From assembly GCA_945869905.1 (NCBI GenBank), contig CAMBQD010000072.1, forward strand, positions 1 through 5,899: a DNA stretch of 5,899 nucleotides, written 5' to 3'. Positions 1 to 5,429 of this stretch are shown piece after piece. The position numbers were made by a program, and so were the translations under genes. The notes under the pieces are model-generated. The model searched no databases. It was not told the origin of the DNA and worked only from the letters and a program-made list of their open reading frames with translations. Origin of the DNA: an uncultured Clostridia bacterium. GTDB lineage: Bacteria; Bacillota; Clostridia; Oscillospirales; Acutalibacteraceae. How positions within the stretch are numbered: position 1 is the stretch's first letter; each line of letters begins with the position of its first letter.

Positions 1-21
1 ACGGGTAACAAGAATAAGTAA

Positions 22-53
22 GCAAAAGAAAAACAGCCCCACGAGAGGGGCTG
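22..53 (-). terminator. Rho-independent terminator of the gtrB operon
   Basis: On the minus strand the 7-bp stem CAGCCCC/GGGGCTG (positions 53-47 with 40-34, loop of six bases) is followed directly by TTTTTCTTTTGC. A G/C-rich stem plus U-tract is a classic intrinsic terminator. It lies about 95 bases after the stop codon of the minus-strand polytopic membrane protein gene and would end the gtrB operon transcript. On the plus strand no U-tract follows, so it is one-directional. Positions 1-21 to its left show nothing I can identify. Confidence 0.88.
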
Positions 54-122
54 CTTGAAACAGTAATGCGATGCCAAACTTCAGTGCCGACTATTAGCCG
101 GCACTTATAAGACCTGTTTAAA
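54..122 (-). ncRNA. Candidate structured 3' UTR element or small RNA before the terminator
   Basis: Between the stop codon at 148 and the terminator the minus strand can fold into a closing helix AAACAG/CTGTTT (119-114 with 63-58). It encloses a 7-bp hairpin AGTGCCG/CGGCACT (105-99 with 89-83), followed by an unpaired stretch of about 19 bases. No ORF on either strand explains this segment, and the inner hairpin lacks a U-tract, so it is not a second terminator. It could be a 3' UTR stabilising structure, a processed small RNA, or chance. I do not recognise a known RNA family. No dedicated promoter is evident. Confidence 0.3.
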
Positions 123-147
123 CCACTTGTTTGCAGAGAGGTTAAAA

Positions 148-1629
148 TTAATACTTATACTCTACAAAATCAACATTTGTTTCTTGTGGAATGCCATAAT
201 AATTTTTGTATCTTTCAACCCACAGAGAACTACGCGGAGTATCATAATGAATATAATTGTTATAAGGGAGTTTTTGTACAGTAATTGTAGATTCGCCTTT
301 TGCAACATCCTGTTGAATTTTTTCGATTCTACTGTTGCTTGCGTTAGTAATGGTTGCAAATATCATCACTAAATATATACCACCAATTGCTAACACCGTT
401 AATCCAATTTTGTTTGATTTATCAACTAATGCTTTTGCTTTATCGTTTAGATTACTGTACATTTCAAGCGTTAATAAAATAAAGACGATATAAGTAGGAT
501 AGAAACATCTTTCGCTAATAGGGTTAACTACAATAAGAGGAGCAAATAAAATAACTATACTACAAAGTAAAAATTCCAATCTAACTCTTTTTATTAATTC
601 AATTGGTAAAAGGGCAAAGAAGACTAATAATGATAGTGCATAAATTATTGTAAATAAAAATCCTAAACACATCATACCTTTTGTGGCTATATTTTCCCCG
701 ATGCACACAAGACCAGAAAATGCAACATATCCCCAAATAGTAAATACGCAAAGTTTAGATACAGTTTTAGTTGTTGTATTCCAATATTGTTTCTTGTAAG
801 TGCAAAATAGTGTAAGAACTAAAACAGCGATTACTGTATTAATAACAAGATTTTTTTCAACACCAAATTCAACTATCATATCAACGTTTTCAATCGCAAG
901 TTTAATAGTGTCCTTTATACTGTTTCCAACTGAACGATATGAATCATTTCCAGATGTAATTTGTGAATATACAGAATTTGAAAACATTAAATATGTTCCT
1001 AAAATTGTACCAATGAAATATAATAAGTTTTGGATAATGAGTTTTTTATATTTAATTAGATTGAATAATAATATGTATAATCCTAAAATTATGCTGTAAA
1101 GTGTGACATGCTCAACTATCATTGAGGATGCAAAACCAAGAATTGCAAACAAAATGGATTTAATAAATGATTGTTTTGGCTTTTCTTCATACATTGAATT
1201 TGTTGCACATAAGTACACTAATATTAATGCAATAGATGTGACATAATTAGAAAAACCAGATACCCAAGCCACAGTTTGCCTAAATACATGAAGTGGAATA
1301 AATAAGGCTAATAGCGCAGCTATTATATGTCCGCTATTTTGAGATTGTGTGAATTTGTAAATCATATAGATTATTCCAGTTAGTGTTAATGCCATAACAA
1401 AACTTCGTAATACTAATGATCTTGTGAGCGCTAATACAATCAAATTACCTACATATCTGCCACTATAATTATCAAACCAATTTGATAGCCTATCAAGGCC
1501 GATTTGTCCGCCCCATGCCCAATCGTCTAATTGTTCAGGGATTAAAAAGGCAAAAACTAAGGTTACAATGAAGTAACAAGCAAAGAATATGATTGAAGTA
1601 GTTTTATTGTTTTTTTTCTGATTATTCAT
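148..1629 (-). CDS. DUF6056-like polytopic membrane protein, probable GT-C-type glycosyltransferase of a Gtr system
   Basis: This is a 493-aa integral membrane protein with about 10-12 hydrophobic segments, starting with one at residues 12-30. Straight after that helix comes an acidic motif DDW (35-37), then SGRYVGN (56-62) and WVSGFSNY (122-129), a pattern I associate with the DUF6056 / GtrII-like families. GT-C enzymes use such an acidic loop after TM1 on the outer face for catalysis. A later loop holds NPISER (369-374), and the last ~60 residues (431-493) form a hydrophilic tail expected outside. The likely role, inferred from linkage to gtrB and gtrA, is transfer of a lipid-linked sugar to a cell-surface polymer. 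The start at 1629 is supported by AAGGA eight bases upstream and by the 8-base overlap with gtrB, implying translational coupling. Codons 4-6 contain a run of eight A. Acceptor and sugar are unknown; a non-enzymatic membrane role cannot be excluded. Confidence 0.8.
   Translation of the reverse strand: MNNQKKNNKTTSIIFFACYFIVTLVFAFLIPEQLDDWAWGGQIGLDRLSNWFDNYSGRYVGNLIVLALTRSLVLRSFVMALTLTGIIYMIYKFTQSQNSGHIIAALLALFIPLHVFRQTVAWVSGFSNYVTSIALILVYLCATNSMYEEKPKQSFIKSILFAILGFASSMIVEHVTLYSIILGLYILLFNLIKYKKLIIQNLLYFIGTILGTYLMFSNSVYSQITSGNDSYRSVGNSIKDTIKLAIENVDMIVEFGVEKNLVINTVIAVLVLTLFCTYKKQYWNTTTKTVSKLCVFTIWGYVAFSGLVCIGENIATKGMMCLGFLFTIIYALSLLVFFALLPIELIKRVRLEFLLCSIVILFAPLIVVNPISERCFYPTYIVFILLTLEMYSNLNDKAKALVDKSNKIGLTVLAIGGIYLVMIFATITNASNSRIEKIQQDVAKGESTITVQKLPYNNYIHYDTPRSSLWVERYKNYYGIPQETNVDFVEYKY
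1610..1617 (-). repeat. A8 homopolymer at codons 4-6 of the polytopic membrane protein gene
   Basis: The coding strand reads CAG followed by eight A and then C. Slippage by one base here would truncate the protein almost at once. The tract is only about 12 bases after the start codon, where a frame change has maximal effect. Whether it varies in the population cannot be told from one sequence. Confidence 0.6.
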
Positions 1630-2578
1630 TGTAAAAATCCTTCTTATCTCTTTTTAATATTTCTTTTGCAATATAGATAGGTCTATTCTTAACCTGTTGA
1701 TAAATTTTTGCAATATATATTCCAATGGTACCAATAGTTATTAGAATTACTCCGCCAAAGAACGAAATCAAAATTACTAACTGTGCAAAACCATCTACAT
1801 GAATGTTTAATGTAAGTTTTCTAATTATTGTAACAACAAAATATATGAAAGAGAATATTGTGGCAATTACACCAAGATATGTTGATAGTTGAAGTGGTGC
1901 AGTAGAAAATGCAATAATACCAGTAAACGCATATTTAAGTAGGTTTTTAAATCCCCATTTAGTTTCACCACTGTTACGTTCACATGCTTCGTATTCAATG
2001 TATTCCGTGTTGAACCCAACCCAGCTAAAAATACCTTTTGAAAATCTGTGGAATTCTCCCAACGAAAGAATAGCCTCTTTAACACTGGTTCGAAATACTC
2101 TAAAATCAGAAGCACCATTTTTAAAGTTGGTTTCTACCATAGAATTCATTACTTTGTAGAATAGTGATTTCATAGTTGCCATAGCTTTACTCTCCCTGCG
2201 CTGTGATTGATAAGCACATACACAGTCAAGCTCTGGATTTGATACTAAAACTTTATACATATCAAAGGCAGTTTGTGGAAGCTGTTGTAAATCAGCATCA
2301 ATAAGGCAAACTGCGTCACCTTCGCTGTTTTTTAAACCGGCAAAGATAGCCGATTCCTTGCCAAAATTCCTTGAAAAATTAACAATTGTAATATTTTTGT
2401 TAGGGTGTTCATTATAAATCTTTTTAAGAATCTTTTCAGAGTTATCAGTGCTGCCGTCATTGATAAACACATATTCATATTCTATGTTTGCATTGGAAAA
2501 AACTTTTTCAGCCTCTTCATAGAATTTTTCAAGATTTCCTTCTTCATTATAACAAGGAACTATTAAAGAAAAATCCAT
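1622..2578 (-). CDS. gtrB: GtrB/CsbB-like undecaprenyl-phosphate glycosyltransferase (GT2, DPM1-like)
   Basis: This 318-aa protein has a cytoplasmic GT2 domain followed by two C-terminal membrane helices (about 216-252 and 263-291), the usual GtrB size and layout. Visible motifs are LIVPCYNEE (5-13), NDGSTDNS (40-47), FSRNFGKE (68-75), the metal-binding DADLQ (94-98), DFRVF (158-162), RFSKGIFSWVGF (178-189) and RNSGETKW (201-208). KNRPIYI (298-304) follows the last helix. The family moves a sugar from a nucleotide donor onto undecaprenyl phosphate at the inner face of the membrane; the sugar cannot be predicted. The usual DADLQDPP reads DADLQQLP here, but the aspartates and Q98 are kept, so it should be active. 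The start has a near-ideal SD (GAGGTGA, 2589-2583), five bases before the ATG. It is the first gene of the minus operon and is divergent from gtrA. Confidence 0.92.
   Translation of the reverse strand: MDFSLIVPCYNEEGNLEKFYEEAEKVFSNANIEYEYVFINDGSTDNSEKILKKIYNEHPNKNITIVNFSRNFGKESAIFAGLKNSEGDAVCLIDADLQQLPQTAFDMYKVLVSNPELDCVCAYQSQRRESKAMATMKSLFYKVMNSMVETNFKNGASDFRVFRTSVKEAILSLGEFHRFSKGIFSWVGFNTEYIEYEACERNSGETKWGFKNLLKYAFTGIIAFSTAPLQLSTYLGVIATIFSFIYFVVTIIRKLTLNIHVDGFAQLVILISFFGGVILITIGTIGIYIAKIYQQVKNRPIYIAKEILKRDKKDFYNE
1638..1643 (-). promoter_or_regulatory. Ribosome binding site inside the end of gtrB
   Basis: GAAGGA on the minus strand lies eight bases before the ATG at 1629-1627, within the last codons of gtrB. 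It fixes the start of the downstream gene. The start codon precedes the gtrB stop (1624-1622), so the two frames overlap by 8 bases and ribosomes ending gtrB can restart there. Confidence 0.75.
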
Positions 2579-2620
2579 ATTATCACCTCATGTTCTTATG
2601 TATTTGATTTGAAAAAATAT

Positions 2621-2649
2621 TTGACCACCTTTAAAATTTGTGATAAAAT
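2621..2649 (+). promoter_or_regulatory. Promoter of gtrA (plus strand)
   Basis: TTGACC (2621-2626), a 17-base spacer and TAAAAT (2644-2649) with a TGA extension (2641-2643). The predicted start is near 2656, leaving a leader of about 75 bases. It lies inside the gtrB leader, so each promoter points towards the other. A weaker alternative is TTGGTA (2651-2656), 17 bases, TATCAT (2674-2679). Confidence 0.65.
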
Positions 2650-2669
2650 ATTGGTATATTAATCATTGT

Positions 2670-2698
2670 ATTATATCATGTATGTATTTTTATTTCAA
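2670..2698 (-). promoter_or_regulatory. Promoter of gtrB (minus strand)
   Basis: The minus strand reads TTGAAA (2698-2693), 17 bases, then TATAAT (2675-2670), with TGA just before the -10 (TGn extension). This is close to a perfect housekeeping sigma promoter. The predicted start is near 2663, giving a leader of about 85 bases with no clear riboswitch or terminator. Confidence 0.75.
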
Positions 2699-2731
2699 TA
2701 TAAAATCAATAAAGTATGACGGAGAGCGAAA

Positions 2732-3220
2732 ATGAAAAAGACAGCTAAAGAGATTATAATGTATTTTGTTTTTGGTTTGCTAACTACTGTTGTAAGTTGG
2801 GGTACGTATACTTTATTTGTAAATGTTTGTAAAATGTCAGTTTTTTTTGCTAACCTTGTTAGTTGGGTTTGTGCAGTGGCTTTTGCATATATTACCAACA
2901 AACTATGGGTGTTTGAGTCAAAAAGCTGGTCACCTACAGTTTTACTAAAAGAAATTGGTACATTCGTGGCTTCAAGAGGTGTTACTGGTGTTATTGAAAT
3001 TGTAACAGTGCCATTATTGGTGAAAACAACATTTGACAATTTATTTTATAACATTATTGAAAAAATCGGGCTATCAATTCAAATCTTGTTCACCGATGGT
3101 ATTTATTCAAAAATTGTAGTTTCATTTATTATTGTGGTCTTAAATTATGTGTTCTCAAAATTATTTGTATTTAAAAACAAAAAAGATGACAACAAAAAGG
3201 AAGATACTGAAGAAATTTGA
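2732..3220 (+). CDS. gtrA: GtrA-family membrane protein, probable lipid-linked sugar flippase
   Basis: This 162-aa protein has four membrane helices (about 8-31, 37-57, 74-97, 126-146) and the two signature repeats of the GtrA family: NKLWVF after TM2 (56-61) and NYVFSKLFVF at the end of TM4 (138-147). Both are followed by a basic or polar stretch. The last ~15 residues are highly charged and probably cytoplasmic. GtrA proteins are thought to move undecaprenyl-phosphate-linked sugars across the membrane for a polytopic transferase. The TM3-TM4 loop (about 98-125) is longer than I expect for the family, where proteins are often 120-145 aa. The start is set by GGAGAG (2721-2726). Instead of sitting in the gtrB operon, it is divergent from it. 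A run of eight T covers codons 37-39. Confidence 0.9.
   Translation: MKKTAKEIIMYFVFGLLTTVVSWGTYTLFVNVCKMSVFFANLVSWVCAVAFAYITNKLWVFESKSWSPTVLLKEIGTFVASRGVTGVIEIVTVPLLVKTTFDNLFYNIIEKIGLSIQILFTDGIYSKIVVSFIIVVLNYVFSKLFVFKNKKDDNKKEDTEEI
2841..2848 (+). repeat. T8 homopolymer in gtrA
   Basis: Eight T in a row encode V-F-F (residues 37-39), at the start of TM2. A one-base slip would shift the frame in the first quarter of the gene. It may equally be chance in a Phe-rich membrane segment of an A/T-rich gene. Confidence 0.5.
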
Positions 3221-3270
3221 AATGAAATAAGATGAAACTGTAAAAACATTCTAAGATAATGTAATTTAAT

Positions 3271-3301
3271 GAGTGCATTTACGTAGAAAGTATTGTCACT
3301 C
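3271..3301 (+). other. Weak imperfect hairpin after gtrA
   Basis: GAGTGCA (3271-3277) can pair with TG-T-CACTC (3294-3301, one bulged T), with an inner TAC/GTA pairing around a 7-base loop. It lies in the gtrA 3' UTR just before the terminator. The CTCC at 3299-3302 can instead pair with GGAG at 3311-3314, which overlaps the terminator stem, so alternative folds are possible. Weak evidence only. Confidence 0.2.
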
Positions 3302-3311
3302 CGACCACTGG

Positions 3312-3342
3312 GAGCGGTTTGCAAACCGCTCTTTATTTTTTT
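3312..3342 (+). terminator. Rho-independent terminator of gtrA
   Basis: A perfect inverted repeat GAGCGGTTTG/CAAACCGCTC (3312-3321 and 3322-3331; in practice an 8-bp stem with a TGCA loop) is followed by TTTATTTTTTT. It ends the gtrA transcript about 90 bases after the stop codon and insulates the next gene. Confidence 0.92.
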
Positions 3343-3357
3343 AAAAAATTTTACAAA

Positions 3358-3387
3358 TTCCGACAAAAATATTTACCTTTGTCGGAA
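3358..3387. promoter_or_regulatory. Operator-like inverted repeat over the surface-protein promoter
   Basis: The arms TTCCGACAAA (3358-3367) and TTTGTCGGAA (3378-3387) are exact 10-bp inverted repeats separated by 10 bases. The spacing between arm centres is 20 bases, about two helical turns, as expected for a dimeric regulator. The gap contains the predicted -35 (3372-3377), and the right arm fills part of the spacer, so a bound protein would block RNA polymerase. As RNA it would be a hairpin without a U-tract, so a terminator role is less likely. Confidence 0.5.
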
Positions 3388-3400
3388 ATTGTGATATATT
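3372..3400 (+). promoter_or_regulatory. Promoter of the surface-protein gene
   Basis: TTTACC (3372-3377), a 17-base spacer, then TATATT (3395-3400) preceded by TGA (extended -10). The predicted start is near 3407, about 23 bases before the ATG. The AAGGGG ribosome binding site (3416-3421) fits inside this short leader. Confidence 0.6.
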
Positions 3401-3429
3401 ATCATAAACATTTTTAAGGGGATGGTTTT

Positions 3430-4401
3430 ATGAAAGGCTTAAAGGAACGTTTATTCGCGGGCTTTTCATTAAAAATCGTCCCTGTTTTAATTTGTGCCTG
3501 TATTTTGTTCGTACCCTTTAATGCCTTTGCAGTTAATACCGATTTGGTGCAGGATGAAATATATTGGATAGATAACGGAAATATCATTAATTACACAAAG
3601 GACAGCTATTTTCAGGGATTTACAAAATATATTTCCGATGAGGATAACAAGTGCTTTTATCTGTTTTCAAGGTTTACTGATTACAGAATTGACACCTCAA
3701 GCAATGAAAACATCACCTTATCTTTTACTGTAAAAAATGATGTTAACACCTATATGTTTGAGGTGGATAAGGATGGAGTTACAAATAATTCAAGCCGCAA
3801 TGCCACTGATTCCGTAAACATTTATTATAATTTTGATGAGGCCTCCTGCAAAAAGCAGGGAGGCGGTATTTTTGTTGCACTTGAGTTTAAAAATCCCACT
3901 GACAAAATTTTGAAAAACACAATTAGCTGTGAATATTCCTGCGGCTTAAACTGTACATACGATTTGTTTGATTATATAGTTCTTGATATGTACGAGCCCC
4001 AAACAACAAAGGCTTCACAACAGAAAACCACTAAGGCTTCAACATCAAAGGCAACAACGCAAAGGACTGATAATTCGCAGGAGGTAAAGGAAAAGACCAC
4101 AAAGTTTTCCGGCACAGGCACTTATGGGGGAAATGCTTCCACGGGAATTGTTACAAAATTTTATGCCAATACGGTAAAATCTGCTCAGGAAAGCTCCGAT
4201 ATCAGCGATGTGCCTGACGCAGAGGGGGAAAGCTCCGTACAGGATTTTCAAAATGATACGTTTAACGGCAAAAGCACAGGGCTTTCAACGCAGGCGAAGG
4301 TTTTAGTAGCGGTGTTTGCGGTGCTTTTGGCGGCCGGAGGAGCCTGTGTTGCCATCGGTGCAGCGAATTCCAAAAAGGCAGATAAGGAAAAAGAAGAATA
4401 G
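3430..4401 (+). CDS. Secreted, C-terminally membrane-anchored surface protein of unknown function
   Basis: I do not recognise a named family in this 323-aa protein. It has a signal peptide (basic residues 2-7, hydrophobic core about 13-33) with a probable signal peptidase I site after A32-F33-A34. A folded, beta-rich looking domain follows (about 35-189; stretches such as NITLSFTVKN, 94-103, and DVNTYMFEVDKDGV, 104-117). It has five cysteines (C75, C140, C167, C171, C175), an odd number, three of them clustered. Residues 190-288 form a Thr/Ser/Lys/Gly-rich linker with TTKAS-type repeats (192-211), fit to span the cell wall. A transmembrane helix (about 289-312) and a charged tail KKADKEKEE (315-323) anchor it, giving a type I topology. 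The start is set by AAGGGG eight bases upstream. It is monocistronic between two terminators. The linker and tail are more G/C-rich than the domain. A sensing, adhesion or substrate-binding role is possible but unsupported. Confidence 0.85.
   Translation: MKGLKERLFAGFSLKIVPVLICACILFVPFNAFAVNTDLVQDEIYWIDNGNIINYTKDSYFQGFTKYISDEDNKCFYLFSRFTDYRIDTSSNENITLSFTVKNDVNTYMFEVDKDGVTNNSSRNATDSVNIYYNFDEASCKKQGGGIFVALEFKNPTDKILKNTISCEYSCGLNCTYDLFDYIVLDMYEPQTTKASQQKTTKASTSKATTQRTDNSQEVKEKTTKFSGTGTYGGNASTGIVTKFYANTVKSAQESSDISDVPDAEGESSVQDFQNDTFNGKSTGLSTQAKVLVAVFAVLLAAGGACVAIGAANSKKADKEKEE
4000..4062 (+). repeat. TTKAS-type linker repeats in the surface protein
   Basis: Codons 191-211 encode repeated T-T-K-A-S units (TTKAS at 192-196 and 200-204, then a degenerate TSKATT at 205-210) with Q-rich joins. 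The DNA repeats are imperfect (ACAAAGGCTTC versus ACTAAGGCTTC). Such Thr/Lys stretches are typical flexible, extended cell-wall linkers and may be O-glycosylated; that is inference. Confidence 0.6.
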
Positions 4402-4407
4402 AAAGCA

Positions 4408-4443
4408 AAAAGCAGTTAGGTAAAAATTTACCTAGCTGCTTTT
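4408..4443. terminator. Bidirectional terminator between convergent genes
   Basis: The arms 4408-4424 and 4427-4443 form a nearly perfect 17-bp stem with one T-G wobble and a tight A/T loop. The plus strand ends in CTGCTTTTC, and the minus strand continues into TTTTTGC. It lies 7 bases after the surface-protein stop and 37 bases beyond the permease stop, so it serves both converging genes. Confidence 0.85.
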
Positions 4444-4479
4444 CATTGTCCATACTCATAAAATTTTTCAAACTGTATA

Positions 4480-5250
4480 TTATTTAATAAGATTTACTAT
4501 AAAAATAGATGCTCCCAGTATTACCAAAATTATGCCGGTGGCTCTGTTGAGGGTCTTGGGCGACGCCTTGTTTGCCAAAACTGCGGCAATCCTTGCCCAA
4601 ATAAGGGTGCTGAGCACGCAGAAAATCAGGACAGGCCAATCAGGTGCGCCGCCGATGGCAAAATGACTTAATGCCCCTGTAAATGCAGTGAAGGTCATTA
4701 CAAAAACACTGGTGCCTACAGCAGTTTTAAGCTCATATCCTAAAACAGTGGTAAGCACAAACAGCATCATCATTCCGCCGCCTGCACCCACAAAGCCGCA
4801 AATAAAACCAACCATCATTCCGCACAGTGCAGAACGTATGATTTTTTGCTTTGCCGTTGCATTTTCCAGCCTTGCCTTTGGCTCGGTGATAGGCTTTACA
4901 ATAAATTTAATTCCCAGAATAAAGGTCATTATTACTGAAAAATTGCCCATGGTATTGCTTGGAACAAGGCTTGATGTGTAGCTGCCGACAAGGGTGAAAA
5001 GCAGAACAAATATCATCATAACAATACCGTTTTTTATGTCCAGATTTTTGTTCTTGCCGTATGTGTAGGTGGAAACGGCACTTGCCAGCACATCGCTTGC
5101 CAGCGCTATTCCAACCGCAGTATAAGGCTCTACTCCCAAAAATGTAATCAAAACCGGACTGATTACGGCGGCGGCACTCATTCCTGCAAAGCCTGTTCCC
5201 AGTCCTGCACCTATACCCGCAATAAAACAGATTATAAATTTATATAACAT
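4480..5250 (-). CDS. TauE/SafE-family (UPF0721) membrane permease
   Basis: This 256-aa protein has seven to eight hydrophobic segments. It shows the two-fold internal repeat of the TauE/SafE family (PF01925). The first half carries GLGTGFAGMSAAAVISP (16-32) then EPYTAVGIALASD (41-53); the second carries GFVGAGGGMMMLFVL (152-166) then ELKTAVGTSVFVM (173-185). The central loop (about 119-138) is charged and cytoplasmic. Length is normal for the family. Known members export sulfite, sulfoacetate or other small organosulfur anions, or are of unknown substrate; nothing nearby points to sulfur metabolism, so the substrate is open. The start at 5250 has AGGAG (5264-5260); an earlier ATG (5259-5257) is followed at once by TAA and is ruled out. 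It is transcribed alone, convergent with the surface-protein gene and divergent from the symporter. Confidence 0.93.
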   Translation of the reverse strand: MLYKFIICFIAGIGAGLGTGFAGMSAAAVISPVLITFLGVEPYTAVGIALASDVLASAVSTYTYGKNKNLDIKNGIVMMIFVLLFTLVGSYTSSLVPSNTMGNFSVIMTFILGIKFIVKPITEPKARLENATAKQKIIRSALCGMMVGFICGFVGAGGGMMMLFVLTTVLGYELKTAVGTSVFVMTFTAFTGALSHFAIGGAPDWPVLIFCVLSTLIWARIAAVLANKASPKTLNRATGIILVILGASIFIVNLIK

Positions 5251-5272
5251 TTTTTACATCTCCTAAGGAAAA

Positions 5273-5301
5273 ATTATAACCAAGTGTCTTTTAACAGTCA
5301 A
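5273..5301 (-). promoter_or_regulatory. Promoter of the TauE/SafE permease gene
   Basis: The minus strand has TTGACT (5301-5296), a 17-base spacer and a perfect TATAAT (5278-5273). The predicted start near 5266 leaves a leader of only about 16 bases, with the Shine-Dalgarno sequence almost at the 5' end. The spacer contains one TTTAACA copy. Confidence 0.8.
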
Positions 5302-5341
5302 TAGAAAAGAATAACCACAGATTGTTAAATTTATGTTAAAT
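5290..5341. repeat. Three helically phased TGTTAAA copies, possible operator
   Basis: TGTTAAAT occurs at 5323-5330 and again at 5334-5341 (11-base period). The inverted copy TTTAACA sits at 5290-5296, inside the spacer of the permease promoter. Offsets of 11 and 33 bases put all three on about the same face of the helix. The A/T-rich motif is short, so chance is a real alternative. Confidence 0.3.
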
Positions 5342-5357
5342 AAAAGTAAAATATATG

Positions 5358-5386
5358 TTGTGCTATTAATATCTCAGTGATATAAT
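5358..5386 (+). promoter_or_regulatory. Promoter of the GPH symporter gene
   Basis: TTGTGC (5358-5363), 17 bases, then a perfect TATAAT (5381-5386) with a TGA extension (5378-5380). The predicted start is near 5393, about 37 bases before the ATG, with AAAAGGGG (5415-5422) as ribosome binding site. Confidence 0.7.
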
Positions 5387-5429
5387 ATTTATTGACGATA
5401 TACTAAATTTTAAGAAAAGGGGTTTTGTT

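Noticed and set aside
127..372. 81-aa plus-strand ORF over the end of the polytopic membrane protein gene
   Set aside because: It is antisense to a well-supported coding region, has no ribosome binding site and no recognisable domain.
2579..2663. Riboswitch or attenuator in the gtrB leader
   Set aside because: The leader is A/T-rich, with no stable stem and no terminator hairpin.
2641..2665. Imperfect TGAT...ATCA palindrome between the two gtr promoters
   Set aside because: Only the 4-base ends pair well and the centre does not, so it is within chance for A/T-rich DNA.
2579..2731. Dam/OxyR-type phase-variation switch, as upstream of Salmonella gtr operons
   Set aside because: No GATC sites occur in the spacer, and this looks like a Gram-positive genome where that mechanism is not expected.
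2695..3039. 114-aa minus-strand ORF over gtrA
   Set aside because: Shadow of gtrA, whose sequence carries clear family motifs. No ribosome binding site or family resemblance was found.
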